NCBI RefSeq assembly: GCF_954871325.1
Contig: NC_088776.1
Location: forward strand, 50,796,569-50,860,568
Source of the DNA: Gordionus sp. m RMFG-2023
Lineage: Eukaryota > Nematomorpha > Gordioida > Chordodea > Parachordodidae
Direction: 5' to 3'
DNA: 64,000 nucleotides
Part shown: piece by piece, positions 11,906 through 26,900 of the stretch
Layout of the letters: every line of letters starts with the position of its first letter
How positions within the stretch are numbered: position 1 is the stretch's first letter
Notes under the pieces: generated by a model
Told to the model about the DNA's origin: nothing
Seen by the model: the letters and a program-made list of their open reading frames with translations, nothing else
Databases searched by the model: none
Program-made: the position numbers and the translations under genes

Positions 11906-14900
11906 CTTTCAATAGTTTTCCGAGGAGGGAGTATAAAATAGTATATGATATATATCATTAATATAACGTGTAAATGTTTAAGTGTTTGTTGTAAAATAAG
12001 ATACTCCACTTGGTAAGGTAAGATTATTACTTTCCCTATTAATTTATGACAAAATACGTGTTCATTATCATTTACATTTTAAAATTTCAGGGGCTCCAAG
12101 CCGAAGCTAACGATGTGAACCGGGTGAGTTCGATAACCAGGTTCATGATTTTGATCCAGTTTTGAACCTGAAAAACCAGGCCAAAAAAATTTACGGGTTA
12201 GTAGCTCTGTAAAATATACTAATGACAACTGTTAACTGTTATTAATAATAGAGAACTATTCCAATTTTTTTTACGAGATATTTATATATCCTTTTTAAGT
12301 CATTAAAAAAACCCCCAAAAATATCTCAAAATTTTATTCATAAAATAAGGTGTATATAATAATCCACCATTAGAGAAGCTTTTGGGTACTAGTTCTTGAT
12401 TCCGCAAATGAGGAGAATAAGAAGATATATTAAGATTGCAATTTTTTTTGCTTTTCAAACTCAATCGTGTTTCCTTGATGACTGTGTTTTCGTGAGAGGG
12501 CGACTGATAATTGTTTTTCTAAAGGTAGTTTTTTTTAAAGAAAAGAAAAATACACGTTTAATATTTTTTAAATAGTTCCAGGGTGATTGGGATATATATT
12601 TTTTAAATCACGCCTGCATTGTGCGGAGAAATTTCAAAAAAAAATTAGACTAATGATTGTACTTTATTCAATTTGCGAGATCTGTAGATGGGGTCATATT
12701 TAATGTTTTCGTAATAGGAGGAAAATATTTGGTCTTTCATATCTTTAGATGGCACGGTTAAAAATGGTGGTAGAGAGTTTACCTTTTCGCCTCAAATCGT
12801 AAGATATAAATTATTCATTAAAAAATTTTTTTAATTAAGACCTAATTTAGTTAGTTAATAAATTTTGTATATGTTTTTAGAAGATTAATTCATCAAATCA
12901 GTTAAAGCATATTTTTTTAAGAAAAAGTATGCCGATTAAATTTATTCTCAAGGATTCAAAAATCATCGAAAATTGTCTTGCCATTCTACTTTGTTTCCTT
13001 ACAGAAAAAATGCTTTTCCAAAATAGTTTATTTAATATTATTATTTTTTTAAAATACCATTCCATCGATATATTCTAATTAAAACGTTTATACTAAATCT
13101 CATAACAATAAGATGTGTTTTTAAACTCTTATGCCAGGCTTTAAAAAAAATATACTATATAACCCTGCATTCATAGTTATACACAAAAATTCAACCATAT
13201 TTTGTATACTTAGCCGCGAATTCGTGCTACATGTGAATGCAGGGTAACCTTTTATTCACGGTTAACGCGAATCAGGGGCGAGAATAAAAAATAGAGAATA
13301 TTTTAATTCACTGCGAAATTGCAAAAACTATGCATGAGGAGTAATAGCCTTGGCATAGTATTTTAAAAAGACCGTTCCAATAGTTTATAATTCATCTAAA
13401 CGAATATATCGTGAAGTGTTTGAGAGAGAGCATATCATGCTTTATATAGAAAGTGATATTCCTTAAATTTTAGAAAAATTAATGACGGGCGTTTAAGGAT
13501 GTATAAATAATCACCTTTAAAAAGTGTCTTCGATTCTAAAAAATCTTCAGATCTTCACCCCTTTCATTCCTATTTTATGGATTTTCCTGTTTAATAATTT
13601 TTTAAAAAAAAACCTCTTTCTCGTCGACTCTGCTCGATGTCTTGACATAACTGGGCAAAAGCCGGTTCTAGCTGTTTATAAATTGCGGAGCGGGCTTCAT
13701 CGAGTAGCGAACAGGCTCTGTGACGTATGAGCTTATCGGTCGGCGTGTGATCCGGGTTATATTCAAGCGCGTTACGGCAAACGAGTTCTATGTCGGAAAG
13801 AAAATGGGAGGGAGTTGGGTAAGAACCCGAGTCGATTTTATGCCTCATTTCAGAAAGATCCATGGGACTTTTTACTATGACATAATAGTCGGGTACCTTT
13901 TAATTGGTTGAATATTTGGCTTTTGAGTTTTAAAGGAATATTTGTATTAGTGAGAAAAAAACTCATAACATCCTGAAATAGTAAAATCTTCTGTTTCAAT
14001 TCAATCATATATAATTTTTATAAAAGCCACGTGAAAGGTGAAATATATGTGGTTTGGACAATGTTATTCAGAAACTGACAAAAATAATGGTACATAGGGA
14101 ATTGAAATTTATGATCTGATGTGAGAGGTAATTAGATTAAAAGAAAGTTTTAAAAATACTTTTTTGCGAATAAAATAATTGATATTAAGTAAGAAACGTT
14201 TGAGCATGAGTTAGCCATTCTAAAAGTACTTCAAGATAGGATTTCTAAAAAAACATGTTTTGCGTAGTTAGAAAGAAAAGAGGGAAGAAAGATAATGGGA
14301 AAATGGACACGGCAAATAATTAAAGCATAAGATTTAAAAATATATAAAAATTAGTATTTAAAAAAAAATTCGATCCAACATTTAGAAAGGTATTTTTTCA
14401 AATTTTTTTTTGTTGTCATAATTATAAAAATGATTTTACTTCTCTAGGATTGACGGGCTTAGCAAAGGATTGAAACTTTCTATCCCTAGTCAGCTGGCTC
14501 AAAACGTCCCTCAAAAATATCCTTAATTCCCTCAACGTGTTTTCTTCCGACTCACGTACGTCGATCAATTCTCGGGGGGTCAATTTTCGGATATCGGTAG
14601 TTGGGCCAAACGAATTGGCAGTCATACTCGAGGTTTTTCTATCACATAATTTCATTTAGGATATAATTGTGATTAAAAAACTGAAAATAAGCAGCATTCT
14701 AAATTGATCAAAAGAATTAGTTCATGCTCAAATAAAATATAATCATATTTTATTAAATTGAATAATTAATCTTAATTCGATTTTCAATCAAAATTATTCG
14801 AACCTATTTTTCGTTGTCGTCATTATGTCCGAATCTCGCCCACGGAGGTGACAATTTTGATCGACGTTCGGGACATCGCCAAGCGACGGGTACATTACTA

Positions 14901-17900
14901 GTTGAAACACAAAGAAAAGATACGTATATTTCTTACACCAAAATATATGGGAATAAAAATGTATATATGCCCTTAAGATAAATGGTTAAGAAATACTAAT
15001 GACTCATAAATTAAGTAAACACCGTTCTATTCTAGAACCCCAGCAATTTATTAGCAACCTGAATTTCTTCAGAGACTATGTATTTCGGGGAATGTCGTAG
15101 ATGGGGGAGTTGACATTAATTAAAAATTTAAAACTTAAAAGGTTTGAAAATCAAATTTACACTATAAATATGCGTTTTGCCTCATTTATAGTAAACGCGT
15201 TATATTCAAGCGACGCGTCCTTCAACGCTATCGGCCTTAATAATTTTTGTAATATATATTGCAACATATATTTTTCAGATTTTATCATAGCGTTTTCATC
15301 AAAACGCTCAATATTTATAAATTATACTTATTTATTGGCTTGATTTTGTAAATAACGCAAGTTCGAACATAAGCGTTTACTATAAATCAGGCCTTACTTC
15401 TCATATTCATTGGTGAAATATTATGGTGCTTAGAAATCGCGATGGGCATTTTAAATTTGAGTTTAATTGAAGGAAACCGTATGTAAGAAAGATTCTTTAT
15501 AAAATTATTCAATAATTTTTTTTACGCCGTTTAAGATATTGGCTCTTCAAATCCGAAAATCGTTCTTTTAGAAGGCAAGAAAAAAAATCTTTCCTTTCAA
15601 CTTTGTCGGGACAGCTGACGTGGTAAACGTGCGAAGGGTCATCGAAAAATTCTTTGATCTGAAAACCCGTAAAAAAAAGAAGAAAATTACTCAAGTTAAT
15701 ATTTTAGTATATATACAAATCTGAAAAATATAATTTATTCGTTAAAAAAATTTACACCCATTTATAAAAAAAATAATGAAAAATATAAGAATTGTGCTAC
15801 GTCCAACCAGAGTTAGCCATACTGAACAATTATTTACATTTAGTTTAAATTAGGGGATTTCACATGTTGGTCAAGCCAGATGAGGTTTTATTAGGGGCAA
15901 GAGTCTGATGTTGGCCAAACTTTTCTTCATAAGTAGAATTCCAAAATTTCACAATTTTTTTTATTAGAGTTACATATAAATAGGCGTATATATTTCGCCT
16001 AGAATTAAATTTCAGTACGAACTATTTACCGACCACCGGTTGCGTGTACCCATAAGTCAAAACATAATATGAAGGAGATTAACTAACCTATTAACTCAAA
16101 GCAAAACAGATTACGTCCTCAAACTTATAGCCATGGCAAATTTGTTTTTTTTTAAAAAAAATCGTCAAATATAAATATCCACACGTAACGTTGGAAGTTT
16201 TTTTTAAAAATACAATATAGATTATTAATTTCGAACCGTTTCAGGAAGGGATTCATATTCGAAATCGCTGGTAGCCATCAAGAGTATGGGAGAGTTTGTT
16301 GGCAGCCCATTCACGAGGGTAGTGAAAGCTGTTTTGGTCGTTTCCGAGAGAATGGACCACCACTCATTCATACGAGGAAGATAAATAACACTGGGGGCCA
16401 GTCGTTGGGCCTCCCTAAATATCTGGGTTGTATTTGTTAAAAAAAAGAAAGAGGTCATTAGGAGAATTAAAAATTATTTCTTAATTGTTTCGTGTCTATT
16501 AATTGTAGGACAATTTAAAAGAGGGCGTAATAGTTTAAAAAAAAATAATTAAGAGCTTCATCATAACGTGAGGTAAATTACAATGAGGATTACTTTAAAT
16601 GCGTATGTGATCGAAAACGCTAAAAAATAGCTTTGATATTTAATAACTTAGTAACAGTGGCATAAAAAAATAGTCATAATAGTCGTGGCATTTTTGGAAA
16701 TAATGTGAAACTGAAAACGATTATATTAAATTATTTATCTTAACCCTCAAAGACTAGGGTTGATGGATTGTTTTAGTAAAGTAATACTAAGTGCGCTTTT
16801 ACAATTAGAAAAGGTCAAACGTGAATCCCATACGAATTATAGGGTCTTTGGGAAGAGTCCCGTTTTCCAAATATAATTTATAATACTTTTAGTGAAAATT
16901 TTACTAAAAATTTTAATGTGGCTAGACATCTTTTGAGAAATAATCATTATTTCGATTTTTTTCACGTATTCTTTTTAAATAGAAGTTTGTCTTAATAAAA
17001 TTATTAAGAATACACAATTCTACCCTATCTTATTTTGTATGAAATAAAGGAGAGGTAATCTTCAAACTCCATCCATATCCCTACGCTTGTCAACGCCACT
17101 GTCACAATGATAAGCTTCTCGCAGAGTTTAAAACAAACCAGAGAAGTTTTAAATTACCTCACCTTAAAGTTATTTTTTCTATAACCCTCGTAACCATCTG
17201 CTATTCCCTTGCAAAAAATTACATCCATTTTTATATAACATACTTCGTTACACGTTTCTTCAGCCATCTTAAAGCTACTCCCATACAAAGTAGTAACATC
17301 TATAACGTTAACCGGTATGCCATCCATATCATTCAACAATGCCGGAGCCAAATAAGAGGTTTGACCGGCACCTTTATTGTTCGGTTATTAATTTTTTTGT
17401 TAATTACATAAGTAAATTATTGTATATGCCTATCATCGTTATCTTTATTATTTAATTTAGTAAATATATAAAATGTTCAACCGAGGGGATAATCTTAATA
17501 GTAATTATTTTCACTTATTACATTAAATCGAAGATTAGGTAGATAAAGAAAGGCTCTCAGTGTTAATTTGGTTTAAATTAAGAATTTGAAAAAAAACTTC
17601 ATTATATTCTTTCTTTCTACCTTTATTATACGTGAATATTAGAAAAGATTTATTTATAAAAGATTTTGTCATTTTTAAAAACTTGATTAAAAATTTCTCT
17701 TCTTTTAAAAAAATAATCGATTTTTGCACAAAAAATTTATAGGATTATTTTTTTTCAAAAACTGATTTAAATTAAGGTAAACATTTATTTATATATTATA
17801 TATATATTATGTTCATTTATTTTTCGAGGGTTGAATTTATGAAAATATTTAATAATTTTGAAGTAACCTTTATTGGGCCCGGTCAATATGATTCGTGGTC

Positions 17901-20900
17901 TGAATGTGTGAGATTTAAAAGGGTTTCTAAATATAATACAAAAAATATATATTTGATTTAATTTAAATCGAATTGATCTTCTCATTCGCTTGAATATCGA
18001 AGAGATTTATATTAAATTTCTCCTCACGTTTTGAATAGTTTGCGCATGTGGGTTATGGTTTCATACACTATCTTATTTGAAATAATTATCCAAGCATTCC
18101 TTTAAAGACGGTCGTTAACAGTTCATTCTATTTTAATCATTTCAAATCATATTATATATCCAGAAAATAGGTTGGAACATCGGCCTGACATCTTGTGAAA
18201 AATATTTTTTAAAAGCTGGGACTGAAGTTCAAAATTTTTCTAAAAATGATTATTTGTCGGGCTGGATAACTCGTATAAAATTATTTTAAAACGAGGGCAA
18301 GCCAATATATGGGCTTTTCCAAAAATATTTGCACAGGCCAGGTACAGGCCCACGCCAGTCCTCTACACTTATTTTAGGGTTTTAGAACTTTGAATAAAAA
18401 AAAGGAAGTTGGAGAACTATAAAACCAGAACTACTAAAATACCTTGCTCAAAATTTTCAATTGGAATCCACTTTGGCTAGTCCCGGACGCGGGTCAAACA
18501 AAAGTGTAACTAATTTATAATTGTCCGACATGTTGAGCGATTCATATTAAGTAGTTTATTTAATTCAGTCTTTTGCCATATTGATTTTCATAATTTAGAA
18601 TTAAAACTACAAAACCTGGAAACCGCGTTGAACCGGAAAAAGAACCCATTATTTAAAAAAATATAAATAAATCCTCATAACAGCTCACCATTTATAAATC
18701 TATAGTTACCAAAACTCTGTTTAAAAAAAAAGAAGGTTCCAATTTCGGTTTCTGCGCATTAATTAAAGGGGGTTTGCTTCCGGTTCCGACATTTTAAAGA
18801 GATTTCTGGTTCCGATTCTTAGGTTTGACATTGTTTCCACGGTTTTCAAAACTCTGTTATAAGCAACGAACAATTTTTTAAGCCCTAAATAAACGCTTTA
18901 AAATGACTCAACTACGATTTTGAACAATATACACGTGTAAATCATTTGTAATTTCGGTTGGGGTTACTGGATTTGTCATGGTACAGGTTTATAAACTGAT
19001 TTTATTGTAAAATGATAACGTAAATTATAGCTTCAAGATTTATTCATTCACCCAGGCAAATAATTTTACATTCCTGGAGTATCGATATAGCAACTATATC
19101 TCAAAAAAAATCAATTCATTTTTTTATAAGATGACCTCATAGACTTTGATTCGTGGTCCTTGAAATTGCCTAAACAACTCATAAGTTCTGAGGCCACGGA
19201 ACTAGACCGGGACATCGCGTCATCTGAATCGCTATCATGACTTTCCTCCCCTTCACTTGTGCAAGCTTTAAATGGTTTTAGAAGAATTTAAAAAAATTGT
19301 ATATTTTTTCTGTGTATGACAAATAAAAAGATAGGTTTTTGTTATAAAATTTCAAAACCCTAAGCCGCTACAGTTGTGTCGGCCAATTTGGCTCAATCTA
19401 TAGGCGCTTTGCACGATAAAATCGTTTGCATTAAGGCGATTTAATTTATATTTCTTTCTTTTAAATGTGAGCTGCTATATTTTTAAGAAAAACTCAGATG
19501 CTAAAAGTAATAGTTTTCGGGATTTTTTTAGCAAGCTAAAAATTTGGTTAAAAGCCTAAAAATATAGTAAATTACCCAACTATAACTTGTCGCTATTCTA
19601 TTATCGTTTTTGAATGATTTATTTTAAAAAAAACATTTTTTGAAATATAGAAAAAGGGTTAAAAAATTTATAATAGAAAGATTGGTTACAGTGAAAGGGG
19701 GGATATTTTTTACCAGATGTTAAAACAAAATAAAATGATAATATTATATTTTTATTTTAATCATACTTAAACATTAATTTATGTTAAAAAAATATTAAAC
19801 AACTTTTTTAAAAAATGCCGCACTTGAAGTTTGTACAATTTAAAAAAAAATAATTTTACATAAAAAGCGTATTTACAATATTTTTTCAATATTTTCATAT
19901 TTAATTTAATTAATTACTTTTTCGATGTTTAATATCTTTCACTTATTAATAATTCTCCTTTATTCCCAATTACTTCTGTAAATTATTCTTTGCCCATCTC
20001 AGATGAGAATTAGATGGAAAATTATCAATCAATCATATTCTAACATTTCCACAAATAATAATTCTTTAGCTACCATTAATGAAAATACAAATCATCCTCT
20101 CCTCAATTATTCCTAATCCGAAAAGAACATACCATTGTTGGAACAAAGAAAAGATTGACATGGTAATAAAAATTTTACCTATGCCAGAGGAGGAACAGAT
20201 GAAGATTGTGAGATTTGTTAATATATCGAAGATCTCGATTCATAAAATAAAACGGGATTAGAAATTATTGGTGATCCCTTAAAAAAATTCACTCTTAAAC
20301 AAAGAGTGAGAAAAATAAAGGACATATCAAACATTGAAAGACAAATTACTATTTGGAGCTGGGCTATCGTAGACTACCAATTGACTAAAGTAATCTAATT
20401 ATATAATAAATTACATTAACTTTTAATATTTTAATTAAATAGGTACTACTTAGCAAGAAATTTGGGATGATTATGAACTACCATTTAAATATTTTATATA
20501 ATCAATATTAATATTAGTGTAATTACGAATATATTCCTTATTATATATTGTTTATATGTAATATATGAATTGAATAAAATATTGAATTAAATTTATATCT
20601 CAAACATGATAAAATAGAGTGGGAGAAAAAAAAACTATTTTCAGAAATAAAAGATTTTGACTAAGATCTAATAACTAAGATGAATATTTTATCATTATTT
20701 TTAAAATTATTCTACATAAAATATCGTTAACTAAGTAAAAGAAGATATGTGATGACAAAACTTTTTATATTTTTTTATAAAAATTTTTTTAAGTGTGACA
20801 TTTAAAAAAGTTGTTTAATATTTTTTTAACATTGATTAATGTTTAAGTATGATTAAAATAAAAATACAATAATATCATTTTATTTTGTTTTAACATCTGG

Positions 20901-23900
20901 TAAAAAATATCCCCCCTTTCACTGTATATTTAGGACAATGGGTGATTAGCAACGCTGAAAATCCTAAATTACAAGTGCTAGCGATATGTCAGACTGATAT
21001 TTAATTAAAACGCAATCCTCTTTTCTTAAATATATTTTTATTTTTAAATTTTCATTTAAATGAATCATATGTTTATCTTAAAATAATGACAAAAAATATT
21101 GAGCTAAACTTTTTCCAAAAATTTTACGAGTAGGAGGAAAAATTTGCGTGATCTTGGCTCGTAATTCCGTCAGCTGCTTATTTAAAAGCGGTTTTAAGGA
21201 ATGAGGAATATCCCTTGTCCACAATTTATTATGCCTCAGCGTTGATGGGATAAGTACCTTAAAGGCTTTTGCGAAGTGCGCCTTTTTGACCTTAAACCAA
21301 ATAATATAGGGTTTATAATTTTAATAAGAAGAGTTCTCAGAGTGGCTTACGAAATATTTTTGAGTATATATTGGTAAAAAAAATATACAACCGAGTATTT
21401 TATGCGTCTTAGATCTATTCTTGCTTAATTTATATTAAACTAATATAACTAACAAACATAAATTCTATGTTTAAATTCACTTCTTAAAATCGTATTAAAA
21501 AAAATATTTTGATTTCGTATATAGCCATTTATAAACAGAACATTTTTTCAAAGCGGCTTTTGGGTAATGTTACCAGCAATTTTTTTTTTATTTTCAAAAA
21601 AATGTTAAATTCTAGAATTAATTTTATAATATATTATTTTTTTTAAAAAACAATCCTAACCCACATTTCAAAACGCCATTTAATCGTAATTAAAATCAAA
21701 TAAGTTTGTTGTCTATTTACGATTAAAAAAATGGGGATTTAGATTGTTTTTTTAAAAGAAATATTATTTATATAAAAAAAATTAATTCGAGAGGTTAACA
21801 TTTTTTATAGAAATAAAAAATTGCTTGCTGTAACAGTACCCAAAAACAGCTTTGAAAAAACGTACTGTCTGGAAATGGCCTATGATTTTGATTTTAAAAA
21901 ACCTTGATCGCCTGAACGTCGATATCCAACCTTTGATTAGACGTGTAGATATGCGGGTACTTATGTCTGAGAGCGATCAAAGAGGCCTCAGTGCATAGTC
22001 CTTTAATGTCGGCCCCAGTGAAACCTGTATAATTTTTTTTGTAAATAAGGCCCTTGTCATTTAATTCAATAAAGAGCCACATTACGTTTTAATTTTATAA
22101 GCTTGAAAATAAAATGGACATTTTAAAAGTGTGTATAAACCTGTTGTTTGTAAAGCCAATTCTTTGAATAGATTTTCTTCCAGGGGAGGTTGCCATTTTT
22201 GAGTGTGAATCCTGAAAATCTTTTCTCTAACCTTTAATTCATTTGTTATTTTAAGAAGAAAAGTAGTTGTTAAAACTTATTGATGAACTTGAAATCCCAC
22301 CTCTCCCCCCTTCGCGTTTTTCTAAAATAATAATGAATAAATATATAAAAAATAATAATGCATATTTAAATACAGAACATTTCACAAAAAATGCTGTAAC
22401 CTTTCGGTTAGGCATGGGAAAGAGGAATTCCCTATCGAAACGCCCCGGCCGTCTAAACGCGGGATCTATGGCGTCCAGCCTATTCGTCGCGCCTATATAA
22501 TGTAGTGTTTATAAATAGATTTTAAAAAAAATGTTACGAAGATATTATAAGGACTATTGTGTTATTTAAAACCTATGACTACTATGCTGCTCCTCGAATC
22601 CAACCCATCCAGCAAAGCTAAGAAAGTAGAAACTATGGAATTGTGAATTTGTTCCTGCCTGCTAGATCTGACAGGAGCTAGACCGTCTATCTCATCGAAA
22701 AATATTATAGAGGGCCTCATTTTGTAAGCCTGAAGGGAGAAAAAATGAATATAAATATTTTTTGTTAAAAAAAATGGATTATTTGAACCTGGTCGAAAAG
22801 CAATCTCAGCTGTCTCTCGCTTTCCCCTACCCATTTGCTCAAGCAGTCAGAACCTTTCCGCATGAAAAATGAAATCTTGGCGTCGTTTTTCGAGTTAGAG
22901 CCATGACTATTATCTAGATCGGTTTATATTATGGATAGTTATATAATTTTTCAAAGTTATAAAAATAAAAGTTGATATACATATTTTTTATAGCCGCAAA
23001 AAATCCTAATTAAGGTAAATTAAAATGGGAAAAGTGGATTGTATTTAAATGAGAGGGAGTTAAAACTAGAAATGTGAAGGGCCGGGTCTATTTTTTAAAA
23101 ATAATTTGGGGTTGGGGCCGGGTCGGGCCTAAATTTTTAAATATGACATCACTCAATTTTGAGGAAGAAATTTATATATTTTAAAATTCTTACAAGAAAT
23201 AAAACTCCAATAATTTTTTTTTACAAATTAAAAAAATTCTTAATTTTTTCTATATTTAAATAAATTCGTGCTGGGACGAACAGACATAATTTTTTTTAAA
23301 TTTCAGGTCGGGCTTTTAAGGATAAATAAAAAAAATTCGTTTGGGATAGGGCAAAATTTCGGGTCGGGTCAGATTTGAAGTAGTATGGCCGATGCAGATC
23401 ATTTGAAACCTTTATTTATATCTTTACCTGGTTCAGGTTTAGATTTAAAAAGCGGAACGCGTTTAGGAATTTAATAAATATTTCTAGAATTAAAAAATAA
23501 AATAAAATAATCTATTTATATTAAATTTGATATTTTATAAAATCCTATTCTAAATAATGATCATTTATTTTATGGTGATATAATTAAAGGATCAACTATT
23601 ATAAATGTGAGAAAAAATTGGCATCAAATCATTAAATATCTTAAGACAAATTTAATAAAAATATAAAGATCCGAATGAAAATGTAACAAAATATTGTTTT
23701 TAAAATTCCGAAGGAATATTAAGCTAATTTAATACCTAAAATACAATTTTATACCTATAATATTAAACCCTCTATTTAATTTTAGATTTAGGAAGATATA
23801 ATTTTGTTTGTTTGATTAAGTTCGAAAGCCCGTAGCCAGGATTTTCCAGTTAGGGGAAGGGGGGTGTGGCAACTGTTTATTTGGGAGGGCCAATTATTTT

Positions 23901-26900
23901 TTTTTGAAATAAATAAAATAGTTAGGCCATAAATATTTTGCTAAAATAAATATTCAAAATAATACTACAATATAGTATAATAAGCAGATTTTGATTTTTA
24001 AATTTTAATATAAATAAACTAAAAGATAAATTTTGGGTTATTTTTTTTCAGATGCCATTAAAACTAAATTTTGCTTTCCTCCATCTTTTTTTGACTCTTG
24101 AAAGTGAATGTCAAAAATGAAAATATTCAATAACTTACGTAAATAAATATTAGTGTCTGCCTGAGTACCTCCCCGTGCCTAAGGATGGTTGAGATATACT
24201 CCACAAATTAATATTTTTTAAAAAAAATCGTCCTATTTAAATTTTTTATATATTGTTATAATATTTATTGATCTTTAATTAAGTTTAAGTATAATCGTGC
24301 GATAGGTAGGAAGTATTTCTCCATTTTTAATATCAAAACTTCCCTAGAAAAGTAGGTATTTGAAATAAGAATATTCGTCATCTTTCAATTTTTTTAAAAA
24401 TTATATCAATAGTTGACATGTATTGGTATAATTAATGTTTAGGTGTCATCGCATGATTAGCAAAAAGTATATTCAATATTCATGATTTATCTTAATTGTT
24501 TAATTAATTAAATCTCGCTAACATTGATTGACTTACCACGTTCAAAGAAGTGGTTGAGATGAATCGTAACGGGAACTGACGAATTCGCCAACACTAGTAC
24601 TTTTACAGAGGAATAAAAAAGGCGGATACTGTTTGTTGTGTGAATGCATATTTTATAACTAAGTATTTTCTTGCATATTTCAATAATTTGGCTAAATAAA
24701 ATTTAATAACTAAAAATTTTCCAAAAATTTTAATAACTAAAAATTTTCCAAAAATTTTAATAACTAAAAATTTTCCAAAAATTTTGTTTTTGTATTTTAG
24801 ATTTAATTGACTTTTATTTTAATTGGGGAACCGAAATTTTTTATTAAGGGGCCAGATTTGGGGGCAAGATTTTTCGCGGACGGAAGGGCTGCCCTACGTA
24901 GATAAGCGTCTGGCTCGAGTTTATCAGGCATGCGGGTTTAGAATCAACCCACTGATGATATTTTTTAAAAAAAATTCTAAGAATCACAAATTTTTTACCC
25001 CAAAAAACTTATAAAAAAATATATTTTTTTTTGGTAAATCTGATCAATTTTTTTTGAGGATTTTTAATTTTGAAGAGCATTCCAAACCCTACCAACAACT
25101 ATATTTAATTATGATTATAAATCTGTATAATTTAATTCATTTCTTTATACAAGTGGTGCCTTTGATGTTGGAGCATTCGTTGACAAGCGCTTTCGCCAGC
25201 AAAGTCTTACCCGTTCCCGGGGGACCATAAAAGAGTACTCCTCTGGGGGGAGTAATATCCAATCCTTGCAGAACTGACGGGTATAAAAGTGGGAAGAGAA
25301 CCATTTCCTTGAGGCATTGCACGTGAGGCTTGAGGCCGCCAATATCGTCGAACCATACCTTTCGAATTTAAAGTTGGTAGGATGTTTTTTACAATTATAT
25401 TGTGATGTTTAAAAACGTTGGGAATACATAGGAGGACGGTAGACTAAAAAAATTTTGAACATTTATGGCATCTGTTTTCTCGCCATTTACTAAAAATTTT
25501 ATTTTTGAAATGTTTTAGAAGAATGCTTTCACCTAAAACTCGTGATAAAATGATGCAAATTAGTTTATACGTAATTTTATAAATGTTTGAAAAATATTAT
25601 TTTATAAAATAAAATAGGAAACATTCTTATCTATAGTCATGGGTTCTATGTCAGCCATGCTTCTTCCTATTCTGAGCCTGTCTTTCATAACGTAATTCTT
25701 GGACACATCATCTAGAGTGAAGTTAAGGGGTAGACATCTAGTAAAAATATGCGGATAAAAAATGGCTTTTATAAAATAGCTCAAACCTTTATTTAACTAA
25801 TAATTTATTTCTCATTAGAAGGTATTATTTGATATTTAATCGATCTAGACTAGAGGTCTGCAATTGTATCTATAAATTTTTTTTTAACCAGCCGGCCTAA
25901 TGTTTAAAAATTATTTTAATGGCCGGTTTGGCTCTTTATTTATTTTTGTATTTCTAAATAAACGAAATAAAACTATTCTTTTTAATAATTTGAAATCTCT
26001 TATTCTCATTTCGCCTGAAAAATATTAAGAATTCACACGTCCACGCCCGCCCATTATTTTAAAATTTTTTAACCCGTCCGCCACTCTCGCAATGTTGAAA
26101 ATATTTTAGATAACCCGACCACGCCACCCGAAGTATGAGCGGGCGTGGGTGGGCGGGCTAAAAACCAGCCCATTGCAGACCTAATCTAGACTACATTTTT
26201 AAAAAAATATATAGTGTGTATAACCTCCTACGGGCTTTCAATATTTTGTTCCTTTCTTTTCTCCTAAACCGTTTGTCGTTGATAGAATCCAAGGAAGAAA
26301 CTGAGGATGATGAATCAGACAAAGAGCACGACCTTCTGATCAAGTGTTTCGATTTTCTGAATTGTTATTAACATATAAAAATTAGTAGTATTTCTAACAT
26401 TTTTCTTTCATTCTTTTTTTGACGATTTATGTTAAAGAAATTTGGTCAGTCAAAAATAAACTAAATATATTAGCTCATTTGGATTTACAAAAAAAATCAC
26501 CCTAAAAATTTCTCGGGAAGGAAATAATGAAATATTACCATTGTAAGATCACGTTATCCATTCGTTATATATAATGATGGACCTGTGATGATAGGTCCAT
26601 GTAACAGCCAAATCTTACATAAAATATTAACCCCAACGATCCCCTGGTGGCATAGATATTATAGTTTTGCTTTTGCTGGACTTTAATGAATAGTTTATGT
26701 ATACAAATTATATAAAACCTCATGGGAATCAGTACCTTTTTAACGGGAAAACATTATTATTGAATCTATAAAATATACTAGAGTTATTATATGTTTTATT
26801 AGTTGATGGAAGAAGAAAGGCATTAACCGAAGAGAACAAACAAAAACGATTTAAAGTTTAAAAATTTTTTTTTTAAAAAACGATTCGATAATAATCATAA

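Noticed and set aside
12091-12123. Plus-strand micro-exon-like block GGGCTCCAAGCCGAAGC... between TTTCAG and GTGAGT
   Set aside because: It lies alone inside a minus-strand ATAD2 intron, is followed by GGTTC/GAACC repeat words like those near 18600-18870, and joins to no other exon.
24823-25014. 63-residue frame with GC-richer stretch
   Set aside because: It lies in an ATAD2 intron on the opposite strand, with no splice context or family match.
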